A stretch of 64,000 bases of DNA from Hoylesella timonensis 4401737 = DSM 22865 = JCM 15640 (GCF_000455445.1 NZ_HG417091.1:252437-316436), one strand, 5' to 3'; shown: positions 8,577 through 17,860, numbered from the stretch's first letter. The notes: a model not told the origin generated them from the sequence alone. Numbers and translations: made by a program.

Positions 8577-9332
8577 TTATTTGGAGATACGTTTAGATTT
8601 GCCTGTGATATAAAGATATAGGGAGATAAGGAAATAGCAGGCAATGACTATCCACCAGCCTTTCAATACGCCAAATAAGCAAAGTACGATGACCGTGAGA
8701 ATCATGAAACAGTATCGAATGGTGTTACCTTTCCAAGTCCAGTGCTTAAATTTCAAGGCACACAGGGGAAGTTCGCAAACCAAAAGATAACAACTCGTGA
8801 GCATGAGTGCTAAAATGCAAAAGAGTGACCATGAATTATTTTCTATCCAATAGGGATTAGTCAAGATGAGTGCTCCCCAAAACAGCGCATTGGCTGGTGT
8901 TGGCAAACCGATGAACGAATCGGTCTGGCGTTGGTCAATATTGAATTTTGCAAGTCGCAAGGCAGAAAAAGCTGCCATGAGAAACGCCAAATAAGGAATC
9001 ACTGTTCGATAAACGTCAAACGAATATTGCGGAGGAGATTGTAGGAAAGAGGGATAGTCAATAACACTTAGCGTGTAGTAAATCATCGTTGATGGAGCTA
9101 CACCAAAGGTCACGACGTCTGCAAGCGAATCAAGTTCTTTCCCAATGGGGGAGGATACTTTGAGTAGTCGTGCAGACATGCCGTCAAAAAAGTCGAACGT
9201 GGCACCAATCAGTATCCATATCAGTGCCATCTGTGTGTTGCCCGAATAAGCACAAAGTGTAGCGATGCAGCCTGAAATAAGGTTGCTACAGGTAAGTGCA
9301 TTGGGAATATTTGAGGCTATAAAATGATTCAT
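8577..9332 (-). CDS. pssA: CDP-diacylglycerol--serine O-phosphatidyltransferase
   Basis: Makes phosphatidylserine from CDP-diacylglycerol and serine. The CDP-alcohol phosphatidyltransferase signature DG-x2-AR-x8-G-x3-D-x3-D is complete at residues 50-72 (Asp50, Gly51, Ala54, Arg55, Gly64, Asp68, Asp72). Several transmembrane helices follow; 251 residues. Psd, the next enzyme of the pathway, is encoded just upstream on the same strand, so the pair makes phosphatidylethanolamine. Confidence 0.94.
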   Translation of the reverse strand: MNHFIASNIPNALTCSNLISGCIATLCAYSGNTQMALIWILIGATFDFFDGMSARLLKVSSPIGKELDSLADVVTFGVAPSTMIYYTLSVIDYPSFLQSPPQYSFDVYRTVIPYLAFLMAAFSALRLAKFNIDQRQTDSFIGLPTPANALFWGALILTNPYWIENNSWSLFCILALMLTSCYLLVCELPLCALKFKHWTWKGNTIRYCFMILTVIVLCLFGVLKGWWIVIACYFLISLYLYITGKSKRISK

Positions 9333-9401
9333 ATTTCTTCAATCTGTTAAAAATTGATTATCCAATCCTTTTGTACAAAGGCTGTTTTGGGTAAGGATAG
9401 T

Positions 9402-10094
9402 TTACTTCAGCTTGGCTATTATGGTTTGATCTCCAACGGTCTTTTGTCCCATCTTCACGCAAACTTCTGTGCCAATTGGAAGATAGACGTCAACGCGCGA
9501 GCCAAACTTGATGAAACCTAAATGTTCGTCAATATAACAATCTTCTCCTTCTTTTGCGTACGTTACAATGCGGCGTGCCATTGCTCCCGCTATTTGGCGA
9601 CACAAAATGTCTTTCCCGTCAGGTGTGGTAATGATGATATCACTGTGTTCATTCTCTTCACTGGCCTTGGGTAACCAAGCTTTATGATAATTTCCATCTT
9701 GATGGTGTACAAGTTTTACATGTCCATCGACAGGAAACCAGTTAGCATGAACATTGAAAAGGCTCATAAAGATAGAAATCATGAGACGTCGTTCGTGGAA
9801 ATAAATATTTTCTTCTACTTCTTCGATGACGACGATTTTTCCATCTGCAGGTGCTACTACAATGTTTTCTGTATCCTCCGAAGGGAAGAAACGCACAGGA
9901 CATTGGAAAAAATTGAGTACGATGCCGTATATAATACCGAAGACAACAGTAAAGATATAAAAGGGAATTTTTGTGTCAAATGCTCGCCACAAGAGCAAAT
10001 CTATGGCTGCAATGGCAATGAAACCCCAAATAAGTGTGTCGGTTCCCTCTCGATGTATTCGGATTTTCTTTAATTTCTTAATTCTCTTTATCAT
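9402..10094 (-). CDS. psd: Phosphatidylserine decarboxylase, Bacteroidetes type
   Basis: Pyruvoyl enzyme that converts phosphatidylserine to phosphatidylethanolamine. From the start at 10094 the protein is 230 residues, with two N-terminal membrane helices and FGSRVD at 187-192, where Ser189 becomes the pyruvoyl group after self-cleavage. The open frame extends upstream to 10151, but the -7 box at 10123-10130 puts the transcript start near 10118. The Met at 10094 (MIKRIKK) is therefore the first usable start. Confidence 0.93.
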   Translation of the reverse strand: MIKRIKKLKKIRIHREGTDTLIWGFIAIAAIDLLLWRAFDTKIPFYIFTVVFGIIYGIVLNFFQCPVRFFPSEDTENIVVAPADGKIVVIEEVEENIYFHERRLMISIFMSLFNVHANWFPVDGHVKLVHHQDGNYHKAWLPKASEENEHSDIIITTPDGKDILCRQIAGAMARRIVTYAKEGEDCYIDEHLGFIKFGSRVDVYLPIGTEVCVKMGQKTVGDQTIIAKLK

Positions 10095-10122
10095 GCGGTG
10101 ATAGATGAGTGGAATGTATTGG

Positions 10123-10154
10123 CAAAGGTAAATGTTTTTTGTAAATTCCACAAA
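10123..10154 (-). promoter_or_regulatory. Promoter of psd-pssA-DUF4834
   Basis: Minus strand TTTG (10154-10151), N20, TACCTTTG (10130-10123). It is divergent from the dnaE promoter, with the two TTTG boxes 15 bp apart. This promoter rules out the longer psd start at 10151. Confidence 0.82.
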
Positions 10155-10169
10155 TAATAAAGTTATTCT

Positions 10170-10201
10170 TTTGGTCAGTTCTGTGATATTGAGTATCTTT
10201 A
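10170..10201 (+). promoter_or_regulatory. Promoter of dnaE
   Basis: TTTG (10170-10173), N20, TATCTTTA (10194-10201), which has one deviation from the TAnnTTTG consensus. Confidence 0.7.
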
Positions 10202-10222
10202 CGCTTCAAAAATGATGAACAG

Positions 10223-13200
10223 ATGAATGATTACGTACACCTTCACGTCCATACATATTACTCTATCTTGGATGGTCAGTCCCCTATCAAACGTCTTGTA
10301 GATAAGGCTGTTGCCGATGGTATGCAAGGTATGGCAATTACCGACCATGGAAATATGTTTGGCATTAAGGAATTTTTCGATTATACCAATAGTGTGAACA
10401 AAAAACTCAAAGCTGAAGGAAAACAGCCCTTTAAGCCCATCTTTGGCTGTGAGATGTATGTCGCACGTCGTACCAAGCAAGATAAAGTTAAAGAAATGGG
10501 TGATATGAGTGGCTATCACCTTATCGTATTGGCAAAGAACTACAACGGCTACAAAAATCTGATTAAGTTGGTAAGTCGTTCTTGGGTTGATGGTTATTAC
10601 ATGCGTCCACGAACGGATCGCGCAGATTTGGAAAAGTATCACGAAGACTTGATTGTTTCCTCGGCATGTCTTGCTGGTGAAGTTCCTCGTAAAATCTTAA
10701 AAGGCGATATGGAAGGAGTGCGGGAAACGATAGAATGGTATAAGCGTGTGTTTGGCGAAGACTATTATTTAGAGATACAACGGCATGAAGTAAAAGATCC
10801 GCATATCCGTGCCAATAGGGAGGCTTATCCGTTACAGCAACGTGCTAATAAAGTGATATTGGAGTTAGCTAAAGAGTATGGTGTTAAGGTAATTTGCACC
10901 AATGACGTACACTTTGTCGACCAAGACAATGCAGAAGCCCACGACCACCTGTTGTGTTTGTCCACTGGGAAGGATTTGGACGACCCTACTCGTATGCTGT
11001 ATTCTAAGCAAGAGTGGTTTAAGACTCGGGCTGAGATGAACCAAGTGTTCGATGATTTACCAGAGGTTTTGACGAATACTTTAGAAATTCTTGATAAAGT
11101 TGAAACCTATTCTATCAACCATGATCCCATTATGCCAAACTTTCCTATCCCAAAATCATTTGGTACCGAAGAAGAATGGGAACAGAAGTTTAGCAAAGAA
11201 GACTTGTATCGAGAGTTTACAACCGATGAGAATGGCGACAATCCGCTGTCGGAAGCCGATGCCCTAAAGCGAATAGAACATTTAGGTGGGTATGAAAAGA
11301 TGTACCGCATTAAGTTTGAAGCTGACTATTTGGAGCAGTTAACTTATGAGGGAGCCAGAAAAATTTATGGTGCTTCTTTTTCAAACGAGATAGACGACCG
11401 TATTCGTTTTGAACTACATGTCATGAAGACGATGGGTTTCCCAGGCTATTTCTTAATCGTTTCGGACTTTATTCGTGCCGCCCGTGAAGAGTTAGGCGTG
11501 ATGGTTGGTCCGGGACGAGGCTCGGCTGCTGGTTCTGTAGTGGCGTACTGTTTGGGAATCACCAAGATAGATCCGTTGAAATATGATTTGCTGTTTGAAC
11601 GTTTCCTCAATCCCGACCGTATTTCATTGCCTGATATTGATACCGATTTTGATGATGACGGGCGAGGCAAAGTGCTAAAATGGGTGATGGACAAATATGG
11701 ACACGAGAATTGCGCGCATATTATCACTTATGGAAGTATGGCGACCAAAAACTCGATTAAGGATGTGGCTCGTGTAGAAAAGCTTCCTCTCAATCGTTCG
11801 AATGCTTTGTGCAAAGCTATTCCTGACCGTCTTCCAGATGGATTGAAAATGAACTTAATCAATGCCATTAAGTGTACACCAGAGTTGCGAGATGCGGAGG
11901 CGTCTACCGACATACGTGAGAGCAACACGATAAAATATGCCAAAATGTTGGAAGGAACGGTGCGAGGAACGGGTATCCATGCTTGTGGATTTATTATTTG
12001 TAGAGACCCTATAAGTGATTGGGTGCCTATCTCAACAGCCGATGATCCTGATTTTAAGGATGAAAAGACGAACTGTACTCAGTATGATGGGCATGTGATA
12101 GAAGAAACAGGTCTCATAAAAATGGACTTTTTGGGTCTGAAAACACTTTCTGAGTTGAAAGAGGCGGTAAAGAATGTTAAATTAACGAGAGGCATTGACA
12201 TTGATCTTGATAACATTCCGATTGATGATGAGCTGACGTATCAACTGTATCAAGAAGGACGAACTATTGGTACATTCCAGTTTGAGTCATCTGGTATGCA
12301 AAACTATCTGCGACAACTGTGTCCTACGAAGTTTGGTGACTTGATAGCGATGAATGCCCTTTATCGTCCAGGACCTATGGATAATATTCCTTCGTTCATT
12401 GCTCGTAAAAAGGGGCTTGAACCTATTTCCTATCCCATTCCTATTATGGAAAAGTATCTGAAGGATACTTATGGCATTACTGTCTATCAAGAGCAAGTGA
12501 TGCTTCTGTCCCGATTGCTTGCTAACTTTACACGTGGTGAGAGTGATGCGTTGCGTAAAGCGATGGGTAAGAAGAAGAAGGCAATAGTAGATGCCATGAA
12601 ACCTAAGTTTATTGAAGGGGGGAAGAAGAATGGTTACGACCCTAAAATACTCGATGCGATATGGGCAGATTGGGAAAAATTTGCATCTTATGCGTTCAAC
12701 AAATCGCATGCTGCATGCTATTCTTGGGTAGCATTTCAAACGGCTTACCTTAAGGCTCATTATCCTGCGGAGTTCATGGCAGCCATCATGAGTCGTCGTA
12801 AGGATCAGATTACCGAGGTGTCTAAGCTTATGGATGAGTGTAAGTCGATGAACATAGCAACGCTTGGACCCGACGTAAACGAGAGTTACGAGAAGTTTGG
12901 TGTAAATCATCATGGAGAGATTCGCTTTGGGTTAGCAGCTATCAAGGGCATGGGTAATGCTGCCGCCAAAGCCATTATTGACGAGCGTGAAGCACATGGA
13001 GCTTATAAAGACATCTTCGATTTCGTGCAGAGAGTGGACTTTACGAATGTGAACAGAAAAGCTTTTGAAAGTTTGGCATTGAGCGGTGGCTTTGATAGTT
13101 TTGGTCTTCCTCGTGAAAGTTACTTCACTGCAAACGCCAAAGGTGAGTTGTTTGTGGAGACGTTGGTGCGCTATGGACAGCTGTATCAGACGAAGAAATC

Positions 13201-13930
13201 AGAATTGGAACATTCACTCTTCGGTGGTGAAAATGCGGTAGAGATAGCCACACCTGCCATTCCAAAGCCCGAATTGTGGAGTAATATAGAAAGATTAAAT
13301 AAGGAGCATGAACTCGTTGGCATTTATCTGTCGGCGCATCCCTTAGACGAATATAGCATTGTCCTTAAGACAATGTGTAATACACAGTGCTGTGAGTTGG
13401 CAGATAGGGCAGAGTTGTCCAAAAAATCCAATATCGTTTTTGGAGGAATGATAACAGACGTAAAGGACAAGTTCACTAAGACGGGTAAGCCCTGCGGATT
13501 TGTTACCATTGAGGACTTCAGTGGTTCGGGAGAATTAGCGTTCTTTGGAGAAGAATGGGGAAAATGGAAGGGCATGATGATTGTAGGTAGTACTATTTAT
13601 TTAATAGGTAAGTGTACACAGCGTTTTCGCGACAGCGACTTCTATGACCTCCGTATTCAGGACGTGCAATATCTACAAACGGTGAAGGATAAACGTATAG
13701 AAAAGTTTACCATTGTAATGAATAGCGACACGATAGATGATGTCATGGTCAGCGACATTACCGCCATGTTGGCAGATAGTCCAGGAAGTACCCAACTATG
13801 TTTCCAAATAATCGACAAGAAACGCAATGCAAGTGTACTGCTGCACTCTAATATAAGAAATATCAGTCTCAGTCATGAATTGATACGATATGTTGAAAGT
13901 CATCCAGATATGAGCTATCTGGTAAATTAA
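10223..13930 (+). CDS. dnaE: DNA polymerase III subunit alpha
   Basis: Replicative polymerase catalytic subunit, 1235 residues, of the DnaE1 type. The N-terminal PHP domain starts YVHLHVHTYYSILDG and continues to ITDHGNMFG. The polymerase core contains GPGRGSAAGSVV and the catalytic PDIDTDFDDDGR. FNKSHAACYSWVAFQTAYLK lies in the fingers region. A tandem helix-hairpin-helix region and a C-terminal OB fold (IVFGGMITDVKDKFTKTGK) follow. It is monocistronic, or read into trxA, which has its own promoter. Confidence 0.98.
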   Translation: MNDYVHLHVHTYYSILDGQSPIKRLVDKAVADGMQGMAITDHGNMFGIKEFFDYTNSVNKKLKAEGKQPFKPIFGCEMYVARRTKQDKVKEMGDMSGYHLIVLAKNYNGYKNLIKLVSRSWVDGYYMRPRTDRADLEKYHEDLIVSSACLAGEVPRKILKGDMEGVRETIEWYKRVFGEDYYLEIQRHEVKDPHIRANREAYPLQQRANKVILELAKEYGVKVICTNDVHFVDQDNAEAHDHLLCLSTGKDLDDPTRMLYSKQEWFKTRAEMNQVFDDLPEVLTNTLEILDKVETYSINHDPIMPNFPIPKSFGTEEEWEQKFSKEDLYREFTTDENGDNPLSEADALKRIEHLGGYEKMYRIKFEADYLEQLTYEGARKIYGASFSNEIDDRIRFELHVMKTMGFPGYFLIVSDFIRAAREELGVMVGPGRGSAAGSVVAYCLGITKIDPLKYDLLFERFLNPDRISLPDIDTDFDDDGRGKVLKWVMDKYGHENCAHIITYGSMATKNSIKDVARVEKLPLNRSNALCKAIPDRLPDGLKMNLINAIKCTPELRDAEASTDIRESNTIKYAKMLEGTVRGTGIHACGFIICRDPISDWVPISTADDPDFKDEKTNCTQYDGHVIEETGLIKMDFLGLKTLSELKEAVKNVKLTRGIDIDLDNIPIDDELTYQLYQEGRTIGTFQFESSGMQNYLRQLCPTKFGDLIAMNALYRPGPMDNIPSFIARKKGLEPISYPIPIMEKYLKDTYGITVYQEQVMLLSRLLANFTRGESDALRKAMGKKKKAIVDAMKPKFIEGGKKNGYDPKILDAIWADWEKFASYAFNKSHAACYSWVAFQTAYLKAHYPAEFMAAIMSRRKDQITEVSKLMDECKSMNIATLGPDVNESYEKFGVNHHGEIRFGLAAIKGMGNAAAKAIIDEREAHGAYKDIFDFVQRVDFTNVNRKAFESLALSGGFDSFGLPRESYFTANAKGELFVETLVRYGQLYQTKKSELEHSLFGGENAVEIATPAIPKPELWSNIERLNKEHELVGIYLSAHPLDEYSIVLKTMCNTQCCELADRAELSKKSNIVFGGMITDVKDKFTKTGKPCGFVTIEDFSGSGELAFFGEEWGKWKGMMIVGSTIYLIGKCTQRFRDSDFYDLRIQDVQYLQTVKDKRIEKFTIVMNSDTIDDVMVSDITAMLADSPGSTQLCFQIIDKKRNASVLLHSNIRNISLSHELIRYVESHPDMSYLVN

Positions 13931-13942
13931 TATGCTGTATTA

Positions 13943-13974
13943 TTTGCAGGTTTCAGTATAAACATCTATTTTTG
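13943..13974 (+). promoter_or_regulatory. Promoter of trxA
   Basis: TTTG (13943-13946), N20, TATTTTTG (13967-13974), 31 nt before the trxA ATG. A full consensus match. Confidence 0.82.
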
Positions 13975-14005
13975 TAAATAATAACCGAACATAAAAAGAA
14001 AACAA

Positions 14006-14320
14006 ATGGAAGTAGAAATTACATCAAAAAACTTTGAGAATTATAAGAATGGTGATTTGCCATTAGTTGTAGATTTATGGGCAACATGGTGTGGTCCTTG
14101 TCGTGCAGTGGGTCCAGTGATCTCTGAATTGGCAGAAGATTACGACGGAAAAATTGTGGTTGGCAAGTGTGATGTAGAAGAAAATGACGACTTAGCCATG
14201 GAATTTGGCGTGCGTAGCATTCCCACTATTCTTTTCTTTAAGGGTGGAGAACTGGTTGATAAGTTCGTGGGTGCTGCATCAAAGGCAACCTTAGACGAAA
14301 AGTTCAAGGCACTGTTGTAA
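14006..14320 (+). CDS. trxA: Thioredoxin
   Basis: Cytoplasmic disulfide reductase, 104 residues, a single thioredoxin domain with no signal peptide. The active site WCGPC has Cys29 and Cys32, and the cis-proline loop is in SIPTILFF. It has its own promoter and a strong terminator. Confidence 0.96.
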   Translation: MEVEITSKNFENYKNGDLPLVVDLWATWCGPCRAVGPVISELAEDYDGKIVVGKCDVEENDDLAMEFGVRSIPTILFFKGGELVDKFVGAASKATLDEKFKALL

Positions 14321-14332
14321 ACCATATCTCGA

Positions 14333-14364
14333 GTTTCCTACTTTTTTAAGGTAGGAAACTTTTG
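14333..14364 (+). terminator. Terminator of trxA
   Basis: Perfect 9-bp stem (GTTTCCTAC at 14333-14341, GTAGGAAAC at 14351-14359) followed by TTTTG. Confidence 0.85.
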
Positions 14365-15417
14365 TCTTTAGGACATCTTTGTTTTTGTTTCGAATAGAGA
14401 AAACAGGGTAGCAAATGTTTTCTCAACTTGTCATTGTTACATTGCTATCATTGCTCACACATCGTTTTATAAGCTGTTCTATTCTGTCCGAACAGGTCTT
14501 TACCCCACGCTCAATTCTTAACCATTTAAATGCTTTGTTACGCAAGTAGTCAATCATGATGCATGTAAGGAAAATGACCATACAGGTAAACAGCATTTTG
14601 GGAAGAAACAACACTTGACTGAAATTATCATTCCATGTTCTGCAATATTGCCATAATATCTTTCTAACCATAGGGTTGTCGCTAAGCAAATACACCGCAA
14701 GTGTGTAAGGAGTAATTTGCGAAAGTCGTTTTGCTATCTTGTTACTTTGCATATTGATACCTCTTATCCAAAGAAAAAAGTAAAGACTAAAGAAAAATAC
14801 AAGCCCATTGTAATGAAAGCCAAATGATTTTAGCCCATTTTTATGTTGTATCAACAACCAAAGGGCAGGTAGCCCACGCACTATCATTGTAATGCTTGCA
14901 GCAATTATAGCTTTACAACCATAGTGTCCCTTAGCACGAGTATACAGTTTAAGATATCCTGCTGTGAGGTATAAGTAGACAAACCATAGCAAACCATAAC
15001 TCCCACCATAAACATCGCCAAGTGGAAATTTGTAAATGGTTATACTAATTGCACCCATGCCAATGAGTACGTATATATATTGATTTCGGTTTGTTTGACG
15101 AACAAAAGCGTTGAGTATGGGAGCAAAAATGAGCAGTGCAACGTAATTGGTAATAAACCAATACATTTGTGATGTAATGGGAAATAGAACCTTGTTCATG
15201 CTACCGACATTCCATTTCTCTAATCCAAAGCAAACAAATATTAGGAATATGGCAACAGAATAGAAAAACACTTTTATCCATAATAGGGACAAACGACTTA
15301 ACTTAAACGATTTGTCTATCATAAAATAGCCTGTCACAAGTACGTAACAATTTACGGCAATATGACTGAAGAGGTAGAATATCTCCGAAAAGATGTAGTT
15401 GAGAACTAAGGGAGGAG

Positions 15418-15426
15418 TTAAATAAT
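15418..15426. repeat. Left target-site duplication of the IS
   Basis: TTAAATAAT, identical to 16868-16876. It is the only direct repeat at the junctions that also restores the interrupted reading frame. Confidence 0.92.
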
Positions 15427-15466
15427 TATTGCTGTCCGGTAAAACTTTATTAAACAAAATAATTTA

Positions 15467-15500
15467 GGGCTGACACTTCTCACGAGGTGTCAGCCCTTTT
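15467..15500 (+). terminator. Terminator-like hairpin upstream of the transposase gene
   Basis: Perfect 10-bp G+C-rich stem (GGGCTGACAC at 15467-15476, GTGTCAGCCC at 15487-15496) followed by TTTT. Its place inside the left end suggests that it blocks transcription entering from outside, a known way for IS elements to limit transposase expression. Confidence 0.75.
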
Positions 15501-15535
15501 GGTTATCTTTGTTTTTACTAAAATAAAACATAACC

Positions 15536-16771
15536 ATGAGCAAAGATAGTCATTTTACCGGACAGCCGGTCTATAGTCAAGTATTAAAGTTACTAGACAA
15601 GGAGAAAATTCTTCAAATAAGCCACGAAACGAAAGGAAGCGAGGCTTATGTGAAGCGTTTTGACGGTTACCAACATCTTGTCGTAATGTTGTTCGGCATC
15701 CTCAAACACTTTGATTCTCTGCGCGAACTTGAGATAGGCATGAAGGCTGAGGCTCACAAGCTCAGACACCTCGGAATGAGCTATTTGGTTCGTCGCAGCA
15801 CGCTTGCTGAGGCCAATATACGCCGCCCTCAGGAGTTCTTTGCAAGTGTTTATGCGTATCTTTTGGAGAAGTATGCCAAATTTTTAGCGGACAGCCGCCC
15901 TGCCAAGAGTTATAAGGGGCAGACACACGAGCCTAAAGACTGGGAGAAGTTGCTTTACATGATGGATTCTACCACTATAACGCTCTTTGACAACATACTC
16001 AAAGGTGTCGGGCGGCATCCAAAATCAGGCAAGAAGAAAGGCGGTATGAAAGTGCATACGGTAATGAAGTATCATGTCGGCGTGCCAATGGTGGTGCAAC
16101 TCACTTCAGCCGCAAAACACGACCATTACCTGCTCAAAGAGGTGCATCTGCCCAAAGACTCCACTTTAGCAATGGACCGTGGTTATGTCGATGTCGCGCA
16201 ATTCCAACGTCTTACAGAAGAGGGCGTTTGCTACGTGACCAAAATGAAGAAAAAACTTAAGTATGAGGTACTTAAATCCGTTACGTATGTCAATGCAGAG
16301 GGCCTCGTAACGCATATTGATCAGAAAGTGCTTTTTACAAGAGGAGAACTCACCCACGAGGCACGAAGGGTGGAAATATTTTACGAGACAAAGAGACCCG
16401 TTGTACTATTGACCAACAACTTTGACTTTACTGTTGAGGACATTGCTGAAATCTACCGCCTAAGATGGGCTATCGAGTCGTTGTACAAACAGCTTAAACA
16501 GAACTTCCCGCTTCATTTCTTCTATGGGGACAGCGTCAATGCCATACAAATACAGACATGGGTAGTCTTGATTGCGAATCTGCTGATAACAGTCCTGTCA
16601 AGAAGCATCAAGAGACACTGTGCATTCTCGCAAGTTGTTACCATGATACGACTTATGCTTATGTACTACGTTGATTTTATCGCGTTCATGGAAAATCCCG
16701 AAAAAACTTGGAATGATTTCCTTGCAAAGGAGATGCAAAAAGCGCCACCTGAACCAAGTCTTTTCGATTAG
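15536..16771 (+). CDS. IS4-family transposase (DUF4372 N-terminal domain)
   Basis: DDE transposase, 411 residues, intact. The catalytic residues are Asp144 (MMDSTT), Asp214 (AMDRGYVD) and Glu314. The IS4 signature Y-x2-R-x3-E-x6-K is seen at Tyr307, Arg310, Glu314 and Lys321. The N-terminal region (residues 1-75) matches the DUF4372-type leader of this IS4 subgroup. The first codons (HFTGQP) contain an exact 14-nt copy of the element's own terminal repeat. Confidence 0.95.
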   Translation: MSKDSHFTGQPVYSQVLKLLDKEKILQISHETKGSEAYVKRFDGYQHLVVMLFGILKHFDSLRELEIGMKAEAHKLRHLGMSYLVRRSTLAEANIRRPQEFFASVYAYLLEKYAKFLADSRPAKSYKGQTHEPKDWEKLLYMMDSTTITLFDNILKGVGRHPKSGKKKGGMKVHTVMKYHVGVPMVVQLTSAAKHDHYLLKEVHLPKDSTLAMDRGYVDVAQFQRLTEEGVCYVTKMKKKLKYEVLKSVTYVNAEGLVTHIDQKVLFTRGELTHEARRVEIFYETKRPVVLLTNNFDFTVEDIAEIYRLRWAIESLYKQLKQNFPLHFFYGDSVNAIQIQTWVVLIANLLITVLSRSIKRHCAFSQVVTMIRLMLMYYVDFIAFMENPEKTWNDFLAKEMQKAPPEPSLFD

Positions 16772-16867
16772 GGGGGCTTACTTTTGAAAAAATAAACCTA
16801 AAAGTCCTATTCTACGGGGCTTCGAGGAAGATATTTATGCTCTTTTGAGTTTTACCGGACAGCAATA

Positions 16868-16876
16868 TTAAATAAT
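16868..16876. repeat. Right target-site duplication of the IS
   Basis: TTAAATAAT, identical to 15418-15426. Confidence 0.92.
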
Positions 16877-17027
16877 CAGTAGATACTGCAAAGTATGGAT
16901 GTACTTTGAAAACATAGTGACTATAATAGTGAATCACAATAATGGAAAACATGGCCATTACTTTCAGTAGGTCGAAATTGACAGAACGTCTGGTGTTATG
17001 TTCGCTTGCCATAGCTTTTTGCTGCAT

Positions 17028-17677
17028 GGGATGATAGGGTTTATAGGGTGTTTGCTGTTCATAAAAATCTTACAAATATATAAATTAAAACATTAATGTG
17101 ACAACAATGTTCTTTTTTTATAGCATATAGTGTGTAAACTGCCAATATTAAGATGCCGCATCCAAAGATGTGTTGCTTGTTATTCCATTCGTTTTGATAT
17201 TTTGTTGTGTCAATAAAAAATCACAAAAACAAGCACTTCAAAATCTTGAAAATAGAATTTCAAGGGGTAGTGTAAAAAGGTGAAAACGCAAATTATACAA
17301 CCAAAAGATGCTAAACTATGTTACAAAAAAGCAAAAAACAGTGACTTTTTTGCGTTTTTTCATCTCTTCACCGGGTTATGTCATGACGATAGAGCGGTTG
17401 TTTGCACCATTTAGTCTGCTTATCTCCATGAGTTAATGCCCTTATCCCAATGCTCTAACTTCGAAAGGAGCGTACTGTAAAAGCGAAAAACAATGAAACG
17501 AGTTGAAATACAATGGTTTAGATAATTATTAAAAATAAGGCGATATTTCCGACAAAAGATTTGGTTGCTGAAAATAATCGAAGCATTTAACGCCTTTTGT
17601 CAAGATAATTCAAAATATTATCGGGTGTTTATACAACAAAAAAGCTGTGATAATTTTATCACAGCTTGTTACTTTTG
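17028..17677. other. Intergenic region between the split acyltransferase gene and tRNA-Pro
   Basis: No gene was seen. A TATATTTG box (17073-17080, minus strand) probably drove the acyltransferase gene. Positions 17240-17257 match the core AAAATCTTCAAAATAGAA of the large repeat family at 17 of 18 bases. A hairpin with GCAAAAAA/TTTTTTGC arms lies near 17325-17355. The rest is A+T-rich sequence without recognisable features. Confidence 0.45.
17642..17667 (-). terminator. Terminator of tRNA-Pro
   Basis: Perfect 11-bp stem (AAGCTGTGATA / TATCACAGCTT) with a 4-nt loop. On the minus strand it is followed by TTTTTTGTTG, and it begins 11 nt past the tRNA 3' end. Confidence 0.88.
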
Positions 17678-17750
17678 TCGGGATTACTGGACTCGAACCA
17701 GCGACCTCGCGCCCCCCAGACGTGTGCGCTACCAACTGCGCCAAATCCCG
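17678..17750 (-). tRNA. tRNA-Pro (anticodon GGG)
   Basis: A full cloverleaf on the minus strand. The acceptor arm is CGGGATT/AATCCCG, the D arm GCGC/GCGC, the anticodon loop CTGGGGG (anticodon GGG) and the T arm GCTGG TTCGAGT CCAGT, with discriminator A. CCA is not encoded. The anticodon stem CACGT/GCGCG has one A-C mismatch (28-42). A consensus promoter and a strong terminator flank the gene. Confidence 0.95.
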
Positions 17751-17770
17751 AACTAACTCTTAAAGTGCTG

Positions 17771-17802
17771 CAAAGATATATACTTTTATGGATATCTGCA
17801 AA
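17771..17802 (-). promoter_or_regulatory. Promoter of tRNA-Pro
   Basis: Minus strand TTTG (17802-17799), N20, TATCTTTG (17778-17771), 20 nt before the tRNA 5' end. A full consensus match. Confidence 0.82.
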
Positions 17803-17860
17803 TATATGTTTTGATTTTTATTCTAAAAAGGATTATTTAACGAGATAACTTTGAATTCCT

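Larger units (their letters stand above)
15427..16867 (+). mobile_element. IS4-family insertion sequence, complete
   Basis: 1441 bp with perfect 20-bp terminal inverted repeats (TATTGCTGTCCGGTAAAACT at both ends). It is flanked by a 9-bp target duplication and carries one intact transposase gene. A terminator-like hairpin stands between the left end and the transposase gene. A 14-nt copy of the terminal repeat is found inside the start of the transposase gene (15553-15566). It interrupts an acyltransferase gene on the opposite strand. Confidence 0.95.
14423..17027 (-). pseudogene. Acyltransferase-3 family membrane protein, split by an IS element
   Basis: Two minus-strand parts, 17027-16868 (N terminus) and 15417-14423 (C terminus), are separated by the IS. 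Removing the IS and one copy of the 9-bp duplication rejoins the frame exactly: STDYL is followed by TPPLVLNY through a restored Thr codon. This gives a protein of about 384 residues. It starts RRSVNFDLLKVMAMFSIIVIHYY, typical of acyltransferase-3 proteins (WecH/OafA-like), with about ten membrane helices. Such proteins usually O-acetylate surface glycans. The substrate is unknown. Both halves are otherwise undamaged, so the insertion looks recent. Confidence 0.9.

Noticed and set aside
9684..10073. 129-codon frame opposite psd
   Set aside because: Antisense shadow. It reads through the psd catalytic region, and psd is clearly the real gene.
10094..10151. N-terminal extension of psd to 10151
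   Set aside because: The extension would cover the psd promoter (10123-10154), so it cannot be transcribed from it.
12287..12913. 208-codon open frame antisense to dnaE
   Set aside because: It lies wholly inside the well-conserved dnaE coding sequence, shows no family motifs, and has no promoter or start context.
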